Source of the DNA: Burkholderiales bacterium
GTDB lineage: Bacteria; Pseudomonadota; Gammaproteobacteria; Burkholderiales; WYBJ01
Length of the DNA stretch: 64,000 bases
Direction of reading: 5' to 3'
Assembly: GCA_022841915.1 (NCBI GenBank)
Contig: JALHQN010000012.1
Coordinates: 99,587 to 163,586, forward strand
Both the position numbers and the translations under genes were made by a program. Under the pieces are notes generated by a model. The model saw only the letters and a list, made by a program, of their open reading frames with translations, was not told the origin of the DNA and did no database searches. Positions 58,324-64,000 of this stretch are shown here, one piece after another (position 1 is the stretch's first letter; the number at the start of each line of letters is the position of its first letter).

Positions 58324-59025
58324 ATGCATGTCCCGGTACCCATCCTGCTCATTCCCGGGCTCAATTGCTCGGCACGCCTTTACGCCCCTCAACTGCCGGC
58401 CCTGTGGCGGCTCGCGTCCGTGACGGTTGCCGATCATCGTCGCGACGATTCGATCCCCGCCATCGCCGAGCGCATTCTTGCCGATGCCCCGCCCCGCTTT
58501 GCCGCGGTCGGACTCTCCATGGGCGGCTACATCGCCTTCGAGATCATGCGGCGCGCACCCGAGCGCGTGTACAAGCTTGCGCTCCTGAACACGTCCGCTC
58601 GGCCGGAATCCCCGGAGCAAACTGAACGCCGGCACGCCCAGATCGCCTGGGCGCGCCAGGGCCGCTTCGGCGAAATCCCGGAGCAACTGTTCTCTCTTTT
58701 CTCGCGCCGGGCGCGCTTGGGCGACGAGATCGTCAAGCAGACCATCCGGGAGATGGCCGACGAAACCGGCCCCGACGCGTTCGTGCGCCAGCAGACTGCG
58801 ATCATGGGCCGGGCGGACTCCCGCCCGATGCTCGCGCGCATCGATTGCCCGACGCTGATCGTCGTGGGCGACGAAGACCGCTTGACCCCGCCGGACCTCG
58901 CGGCCGAAATCGCGCAAGGCATCCCGGGCGCTCGGCTCGAAATGATCGCAGCTTGCGGGCACCTGAGCACGCTCGACCAACCCGAGCACGTGACCACCCT
59001 CCTCACCGACTGGCTGCGCGGGTAA
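58324..59025 (+). CDS. Alpha/beta fold hydrolase
   Basis: The 233-residue protein has the hydrolase nucleophile elbow GLSMGGY (Ser 65), an acid residue in VVGDEDRLTPP (Asp 185) and catalytic His 213 in ACGHLSTLDQPEHV. The oxyanion region PILLIPGLNCSARLY near the N-terminus is like small esterases and C-C or lactone hydrolases. ATG 58324 is preferred, since the core begins there; an ATG at 58276 in frame would add 16 residues. Substrate unknown. It precedes the amidase by 117 bp on the same strand. Confidence 0.8.
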   Translation: MHVPVPILLIPGLNCSARLYAPQLPALWRLASVTVADHRRDDSIPAIAERILADAPPRFAAVGLSMGGYIAFEIMRRAPERVYKLALLNTSARPESPEQTERRHAQIAWARQGRFGEIPEQLFSLFSRRARLGDEIVKQTIREMADETGPDAFVRQQTAIMGRADSRPMLARIDCPTLIVVGDEDRLTPPDLAAEIAQGIPGARLEMIAACGHLSTLDQPEHVTTLLTDWLRG

Positions 59026-59142
59026 GTCGTCGCAGAAAGCAGCTCGGCCATCGGCCGCACGCTCGCACCTTGGAAATCACGCTCGACAGCTTGCGCCTTG
59101 TGCGCGATAGTGCGCCATGACACTTGCTGAGGATCGATCGAC

Positions 59143-60546
59143 ATGGCAACCGGCGACACGAAGTACGACCCGAGAACGTTCAAGGCCCTCACCTTCCACG
59201 ATCAGCTGGCGCGCCTGCGCGAAGGCGCCGATACGCCGCGCGCATATCTCGAACGCTGTCTGGAGGCGATCGCCGCTCGCGAGCCGGTGGTCAAGGCTTT
59301 CGTTGCCTTGAACGAAGCCGGTGCGCGCGCCGCGGCCGATGCGAGCACCGCTCGCTGGAAGGCCGGCCGGCAGCTATCGCCGATCGACGGCATGCCGATC
59401 GCAATCAAGGATTTGCTCGAAACCCAGGACATGCCCACCGAAATGGGCTGCGAGGCTCTGAAGGGCAACTTTCCCAAGCGCGACAACGCGGCCGTCTGGG
59501 CGTTGCGCGAAGCAGGCGCGGTGGTTCTGGGCAAGACGGTCACCGCCGAACTCGGCGGCTCGCATCCAGGGCCGACCACCAACCCGTTCGACCCCACGCG
59601 CACCCCCGGCGGCTCGTCTTCCGGCTCGGCGGCGGCCGTCGGCGCGTGCATGGTGCCCACGGCCATAGGCACGCAGGTCGGAGGCTCCATCATCCGTCCG
59701 GCCGCCTACTGCGGCAACGTCGCACTCAAGCCCACCCAGGGCGCCATCAACCGGGGCGAGCGTCAGGCCACGAGCATGAGTTCTCACGGCGTGCATGCCG
59801 GCTGCATCGAAGACATGTGGCAGGTGGCGATCGAAATCGCTGCGCGTTGCGGCGGTGATCGCGGCGCACCGGGGCTGTTCGGGCCGTCGACGCCTCCCGC
59901 ACCTGTCCGGCCCGAGCGCCTGATCGTGCTCGAGACGCAAGGCGCCGCCGAACTCGACACCGCCGGCCGCGCCGCCTTCGAATCGCTGCTCCAGAACGTC
60001 GAGCGCGCCGGCATCACGCTGCTTCGTCGCGGCGATCACCCGTGGATCGAAGCACTGGAGCGCTCGCTCGGCGACGCCGCCAAGGTCGGCGGCATGATCA
60101 CCGCCTGGGAGAATCGCTGGTCCATACGCAACCTGGTCAACCAGAATCCGAGCGGGGTGAGCGCACGCGCGCAGGCGATCCTGAAGTCCGCCGAAGCCAT
60201 GACACCCGAGGATTACCGCGTGCTGCTGATGGAGCGAGCCGTCGCCCAACAGCGTCATGCCGCCGTCGGGCCCCTTGCCGATGCCATCATTCTGCCCTCG
60301 TGCCCGGGCCCCGCGCCGGTATGGTCGGGCGATGTGCCGGGCCAACCGCTGGCGCCCCGCCCGACGGGCAGTTCGGTATTCAACATGCCCAGTTCGATGC
60401 TGTTCGCGCCTTGCGTGACCATGCCGCTTGTGAGCGTCGGCGGGCTGCCGATGGGGGCTCAACTCATGGGCCAACAGCACCATGACGCGCGCATGACCGC
60501 ATTCGCACGCTGGATGCTCGCGTCGGTGGCGCCGGTAATCGCTTGA
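59143..60546 (+). CDS. Amidase (amidase signature family)
   Basis: The 467-residue enzyme has the amidase-signature triad: Lys 89 in MPIAIKDLLET, cis-Ser 158 in TPGGSSSGSAAAV, and nucleophile Ser 182 in GTQVGGSIIRPAAYCGNVAL. The usual D before the nucleophile Gly-Gly-Ser is Val here (TQVGGS). It hydrolyses an unidentified amide; it is not GatA, as the C-terminal features differ and gatB/gatC are missing nearby. A GST gene follows after 10 bp, suggesting one transcript. Confidence 0.88.
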   Translation: MATGDTKYDPRTFKALTFHDQLARLREGADTPRAYLERCLEAIAAREPVVKAFVALNEAGARAAADASTARWKAGRQLSPIDGMPIAIKDLLETQDMPTEMGCEALKGNFPKRDNAAVWALREAGAVVLGKTVTAELGGSHPGPTTNPFDPTRTPGGSSSGSAAAVGACMVPTAIGTQVGGSIIRPAAYCGNVALKPTQGAINRGERQATSMSSHGVHAGCIEDMWQVAIEIAARCGGDRGAPGLFGPSTPPAPVRPERLIVLETQGAAELDTAGRAAFESLLQNVERAGITLLRRGDHPWIEALERSLGDAAKVGGMITAWENRWSIRNLVNQNPSGVSARAQAILKSAEAMTPEDYRVLLMERAVAQQRHAAVGPLADAIILPSCPGPAPVWSGDVPGQPLAPRPTGSSVFNMPSSMLFAPCVTMPLVSVGGLPMGAQLMGQQHHDARMTAFARWMLASVAPVIA

Positions 60547-60556
60547 GGTCGCCGCC

Positions 60557-61228
60557 ATGCTGAGGCTCTGGGGTCGGCCGAGTTCGGCCCGCACGCAGAA
60601 GGTGCTGTGGACGCTCTCGGAGATCGGGCTCGAGTTCGACTTCGTGCTGGCCAGCGCAACCATGGGTCCGGGAGGGCACGTCTCCAAAGGCAACCACCCT
60701 TTCGGCATCGTGGACTCGCCCGAGTACCGATCCCTCAATCCCACCGGACGCGTGCCGACCATCGACGACGACGGCTTCGTCTTGTGGGAATCGAATTCCA
60801 TCGTGCGTTACCTCGCCATGCAACACGCGCCCGACCTGCTCTACGGCAACGACATCCGCACCTTCGCCTCGGCGAGTCGCTGGCTCGACTTCGAGAACAA
60901 CGAACTGCTGCCGCCCCAGCATGAACTGGCGATGCATCTGATCCGGCTGCCCGAAGCGCAGCGCGACCCTGCGGCCGTCGAGCATGCCCGGCTTGCGTTC
61001 GTCAAGGCGCTGGCGATCGTGGAAACCCAGCTTGGACGCACGCGCTTCATGTGCGGCGAACGATTCACCTACGGGGATATCGGCGTGGGGATACGGGTCC
61101 ACCGCTGGCACCTGTTCGGACTCGACGGTCCGTCCGTGCCGAACGTTGCGCGCTTCTATGCCGAGATCCAGGCGCGACCGGGATTCCAGCGCTGGACCGC
61201 CGATCCGGCGCATCACCTCGAAGGCTAG
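60557..61228 (+). CDS. Glutathione S-transferase family protein
   Basis: The 223-residue protein has the thioredoxin-like N-terminal domain (LRLWGRPSSARTQKVLWTLS with a Ser-Ser pair at the glutathione thiol position, NPTGRVPTIDDDGFVLWESN with the cis-Pro and Glu-Ser glutathione loop) and an all-helical C-terminal domain. It may detoxify electrophiles or serve a catabolic pathway with the amidase upstream. It converges with the Bug receptor gene; a hairpin separates them. Confidence 0.88.
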   Translation: MLRLWGRPSSARTQKVLWTLSEIGLEFDFVLASATMGPGGHVSKGNHPFGIVDSPEYRSLNPTGRVPTIDDDGFVLWESNSIVRYLAMQHAPDLLYGNDIRTFASASRWLDFENNELLPPQHELAMHLIRLPEAQRDPAAVEHARLAFVKALAIVETQLGRTRFMCGERFTYGDIGVGIRVHRWHLFGLDGPSVPNVARFYAEIQARPGFQRWTADPAHHLEG

Positions 61229-61267
61229 TGCCGGCGTCGGTCGGCGCGCGAAGATTGCGGTACGGAA

Positions 61268-61295
61268 CCCGCATGCACGCCTGCGAGCATGCGGG
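61268..61295. terminator. Hairpin between convergent GST and Bug receptor genes
   Basis: CCCGCATGC-ACGCCTGCGA-GCATGCGGG is a perfect 9-bp stem with a 10-base loop in the 84-bp convergent spacer. No U-tract; a bidirectional barrier is plausible. Confidence 0.45.
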
Positions 61296-61312
61296 CAGTC
61301 GCGAGTAGGGGA

Positions 61313-62281
61313 CTACTCCGGCTTGATTCCGGCGAGCTTGACCGCCCGCGCCCAGTTCGGGCAGTCGTCGCGAACGAACTGAGCGAAGTCGGGTATCGAC
61401 ATCGGCTTGGGATCGGAACCCTGGCTCGTCAGGATTTGCTTGAGTTCCTCGTTGTGCAGCGCGGCGTTCAGCACCTTGTGGAGGCGTTCGATGATTTCGG
61501 ACGGCACCTTGGTCTGCGTGAACATGCCGTACCACGTGCCGACGAATTCATAGCCCTTGATGGTTTCGGCGATGGTGGGCACGTTGGGGAACAGGCCCAC
61601 ACGATCCAGCCCCGCCACGCCGAGCACCTTGAGCTTGCCGTTCTTGATGTGCGGCAGCATGCCGGGAATGCTGGCCATGTAGATCTGTACCCGGCCGGCC
61701 AACACATCCGTCATGGCAGGCCCGCCACCCTTGTAGGGCACGTGCACGATGTCCAATCCCGCACGGTGCTTGAGCAATTCGAGGCCGAGGTTCTGCGGGC
61801 TGCCCAGACCGACCGAGGCGTAGCTCAACTTGCCCGGACTCGAACGGGCCATCTGGACGAGTTCGGCAACGGAATTGGCAGGAAAACTCGGCAAGGTGAC
61901 CAGCACCTGTGAATTCATGACCAACCGGCTGATGGGTGCGAAATCGCGCATCGTGTCGTAAGGCACCTTGGCCCGCACCGCCGGCGAAATGCACAGCGAG
62001 GCTGGCGTGCCGAAGAAGAGCGTGTATCCGTCCGGCACCGCTCGCGCGGCGATTTCGGCCGCAATCACCCCGCCGGCGCCGCCTCGGTTGTCGACGACCA
62101 CCGGTTGCCCGAGCGCCTCGCTGAGCTTGCCGCCCATGAGGCGAGCCGTGTAATCGACCGATGCACCGGGCGGATACGGCACCACGATGCGGATCGGACG
62201 GTTCGGGTACTGCTGAGCGTGCACCGCACCGGCGAACAATCCCGCTGCGGCGAGCAGCGCGTAACGACGTTGCATAGCCAT
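61313..62281 (-). CDS. Bug family tripartite tricarboxylate transporter receptor (first copy)
   Basis: The 322-residue periplasmic binding protein starts with a signal peptide (RRYALLAAAGLFAGAVHAQ) and shows Bug motifs RPIRIVVPYPPGASVDYTAR, VVVDNRGGAGGVIAAEIAAR, DGYTLFFGT, VPYDTMRDFAPISRL and HVPYKGGGPAMTDVLAGRVQ. Bug proteins bind carboxylates, amides or nicotinate; few have assigned ligands. ATG 62281 has AGGAGG four bases upstream. No TctA/TctB membrane genes are in the window. Confidence 0.93.
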   Translation of the reverse strand: MAMQRRYALLAAAGLFAGAVHAQQYPNRPIRIVVPYPPGASVDYTARLMGGKLSEALGQPVVVDNRGGAGGVIAAEIAARAVPDGYTLFFGTPASLCISPAVRAKVPYDTMRDFAPISRLVMNSQVLVTLPSFPANSVAELVQMARSSPGKLSYASVGLGSPQNLGLELLKHRAGLDIVHVPYKGGGPAMTDVLAGRVQIYMASIPGMLPHIKNGKLKVLGVAGLDRVGLFPNVPTIAETIKGYEFVGTWYGMFTQTKVPSEIIERLHKVLNAALHNEELKQILTSQGSDPKPMSIPDFAQFVRDDCPNWARAVKLAGIKPE

Positions 62282-62433
62282 GAAACCTCCTCTTGTTGTG
62301 ATGACGGCCGAGGCCATTTTAGTATTCGGAGCCGGCAATTCGCTGGAGTCCGTCGATCGGCCGCCCTCGGCACCGCGACACGAGCACGCATGGCGGCTCG
62401 CCACCGCCTGCCTGCCGAAGACCATTCGCAGCG

Positions 62434-63402
62434 CTATTCGGTCTTGAGCTTGGCCTCACGAATGACCTTGCCCCACTTGTTGTATTCCGCCTTGATGAAG
62501 GCCTGAAACTCGTCGGGGCTGCTGCCGACCGGGATCGGCCCGTCGTTCACCAGCCGATCGAGCACGCTCGCCAGCTTCACGACCTTGGCGATCTCGCTCG
62601 ACAGGCGATCGACGATGGGACGTGGCGTGCCCGCAGGCACGGCGATGCCGTTCCAGGCGCTCGCTTCATAGTTGGGCAGACCGCTCTCGGCGAAGTTGGG
62701 CACCTCGGGCAGCGCCACCGAGCGGCGCGGCCCGGTCACGGCCAGCGCCCGAATCTTTCCCTGTCGCACGTGCGGCACGGCAGCGAGCATGGTGCCGAAC
62801 ATGCTCGGCACGTGACCGCCCATCAAGTCGTTCAAAGCCGGCGGGGCGCCGCGATAGGGCACATGCGTGAGCTGGATGCCGGTGGCCGACTTGAACAATT
62901 CCCCGGCCAGCACGCCCGTCCCGCTGGGGCCGGAGGTGGCGAAGCTCAGCTCCCCGGGCCGGGCCTTGGCGAAGGCGATGAATTCCTTGACACTGCGCGC
63001 CGGCACCGAAGGATGCACCATCAGCAACAGCGGCGAGATCGTCGTCTGCGTCACGGGCTGAAAATCTCGGAACGCATCATAGGGCAGCCTGCTTTGCATC
63101 AGGGGCGCGACGACGAGCGAGGACACGCCGCCGAGGTAGAGCGTGTAGCCGTCCGGCGGTGACTTGGCCGCATACGCCGCGCCGAGCGCGCCGCTGCCGC
63201 CCGGCCGGTTCTCGGTCATGACATTCTGACCCAGCGACTTGCTGAGCTCCTGGGCGATCAGCCGCCCGAGGATGTCTGTCGGACCGCCCGCGGGATAGGG
63301 CACGATCATCCTGATCGGCTTCTCCGGGAACGTCTGCGCGATCGCGGATGCTGCACAAGCGGCACCGATCGCACTCAACAACACCACGAATCGCTTCTTC
63401 AC
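62434..63402 (-). CDS. Bug family tripartite tricarboxylate transporter receptor (second copy)
   Basis: The 322-residue protein has a signal peptide (VVLLSAIGAACAASAIAQ) and the same motifs: KPIRMIVPYPAGGPTDILGR, VMTENRPGGSGALGAAYAAK, DGYTLYLGGVSS, LPYDAFRDFQPVTQ and HVPYRGAPPALNDLMGGHVP. It is the same length as the next copy but clearly diverged, so ligands may differ. GAGGAGG precedes the ATG. It is 37 bp downstream of a partial hydrolase gene, likely one transcript. Confidence 0.93.
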   Translation of the reverse strand: MKKRFVVLLSAIGAACAASAIAQTFPEKPIRMIVPYPAGGPTDILGRLIAQELSKSLGQNVMTENRPGGSGALGAAYAAKSPPDGYTLYLGGVSSLVVAPLMQSRLPYDAFRDFQPVTQTTISPLLLMVHPSVPARSVKEFIAFAKARPGELSFATSGPSGTGVLAGELFKSATGIQLTHVPYRGAPPALNDLMGGHVPSMFGTMLAAVPHVRQGKIRALAVTGPRRSVALPEVPNFAESGLPNYEASAWNGIAVPAGTPRPIVDRLSSEIAKVVKLASVLDRLVNDGPIPVGSSPDEFQAFIKAEYNKWGKVIREAKLKTE

Positions 63403-63439
63403 GCTCGTCCTCCTCCTCGAACAGGGTTGCCGCCTTCCC

Positions 63440-64000
63440 TCAGCTCGCGGCGGGCCGCCAGTGCCCCGACTCCACCATCCCGAAGAAATCCTCGCTCAGA
63501 CGATGAAAAAGATCCGGCTCTTCGAGGTTCACCAGATGCCCCGTGGCAGGTACCACGGAAAGGCGCACGGCGGGCGAGACGCGCTTCATGAACAACGCCG
63601 CATCGATCGCCGCCGGATCCTCGTCGCCCACGACGACATGGGCGGGCACGCGCAGCGCCTGCAACGCCTTGCTCATGCCGTACAGCGACGGTCGGCGCCC
63701 CTGGACGCGGCGCGTGATGTTCGCGCAGCCCTGCGCCGAGTGCTCCAGGAACCGCCGGCAGAAATCGTCGAAGGCGCGCGGGTTCTTCTGCTTCAAGCGC
63801 ACGCGATTGGCCGCCCCCTGCAGTTTCTTGAGCACCGCAGCCAATCCTTGCTCCTCGTACTCCCGGGCTCTGGCCTCGGTCGCCTTCGAGAACGCAGCGC
63901 GGTCGCGCGGATCCGCCCCGCTGCCGATACCGATCATCGTCAGCGAGAGCGCCATGCGCGGATAGTCGATACCGAAATCGAGCGTCGAGCGCGAGCCCAT
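63440..64000 (-). CDS. Alpha/beta hydrolase (partial, N-terminus beyond window)
   Basis: The 186 visible residues are the C-terminal two thirds of an alpha/beta hydrolase. The first residues, MGSRSTLDFGIDYP, probably follow a GxS in a nucleophile elbow just outside the window. The acid region VVGDEDPAAIDAALF and catalytic His in VVPATGHLVNLEEPDLF are present. It leads the Bug gene 37 bp downstream, suggesting a small catabolic or uptake operon. Confidence 0.8.
   Translation of the reverse strand: MGSRSTLDFGIDYPRMALSLTMIGIGSGADPRDRAAFSKATEARAREYEEQGLAAVLKKLQGAANRVRLKQKNPRAFDDFCRRFLEHSAQGCANITRRVQGRRPSLYGMSKALQALRVPAHVVVGDEDPAAIDAALFMKRVSPAVRLSVVPATGHLVNLEEPDLFHRLSEDFFGMVESGHWRPAAS

Overview
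The window is GC-rich chromosomal DNA from a betaproteobacterium, most likely of the Burkholderiales type. Gene order supports this: rnpB directly upstream of a complete mraZ-to-lpxC division and cell-wall (dcw) cluster, then dciA, secA, argJ, mutT, yacG, zapD, pilD, pilC and ffh. It also carries two Bug-family (tripartite tricarboxylate transporter) solute receptors and a sugar-acid dehydratase with a GntR regulator. MurE has a DNPR motif, so the wall is expected to contain meso-diaminopimelate. I see no tRNA, rRNA, insertion sequence, prophage or CRISPR array.

Layout. 1-1813: split UxaA-type dehydratase and its divergent GntR/UTRA repressor, with an operator palindrome over the dehydratase promoter. 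1826-5685: a TPR protein and the rpsP-rimM-trmD-rplS operon ending in a strong terminator. 5859-7725: an MDR reductase and a nitroreductase. 7764-15102: ffh, ypjD, a CorC-type protein, pilC, pilD, zapD and yacG; pilB and coaE, usual neighbours here, are absent. 15095-21094: mutT-thiE fusion, AAA ATPase, argJ and secA. 21226-22514: a broken M23 peptidase gene, dciA and a small membrane protein. 22581-41731: lpxC and the dcw cluster on the minus strand (in transcription order mraZ, rsmH, ftsL, ftsI, murE, murF, mraY, murD, ftsW, murG, murC, murB, ddl, ftsQ, ftsA, ftsZ, lpxC). 41970-42410: rnpB. 42511-46111: a malate/lactate-type dehydrogenase, chaC, pyrC and rsmI. 46115-49497: the lpoA-yraN-gmhA/diaA-dolP set and rfaE2. 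49573-55714: acyl-CoA dehydrogenase, SPOR-like protein, coaX, birA, a DUF456 protein and glnS. 55765-64000: dinB and a catabolic/accessory stretch (NHL lyase, two hydrolases, amidase, GST, two Bug receptors).

Most striking observation. Almost every dcw junction overlaps (ATGA or TGATG), and three junctions that would otherwise be gaps are bridged by unannotated mini-ORFs. Between ftsW and murG a 96-bp unit is repeated three times and is open throughout as a 93-codon frame. It starts in an ATGA overlap with the ftsW stop and ends with its TGA overlapping the murG TTG start. Between murG and murC a 25-codon frame has ATGA and TGATG overlaps. Between rsmH and ftsL a 38-codon frame starts by TGATG and runs into ftsL. 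The mraZ promoter region carries five TGGR boxes at about 10-bp spacing, a strong candidate MraZ operator.

How the genes work together: the central 20 kb makes the peptidoglycan precursor (MurC-F, Ddl, MraY, MurG) and the divisome (FtsZ/A/Q/L/W/I). LpxC, GmhA and RfaE2 add lipid A and heptose synthesis. SecA, Ffh, LpoA-like, DolP-like and ZapD link export and envelope growth to the same region. All calls come from reading the sequence; no database search was run.
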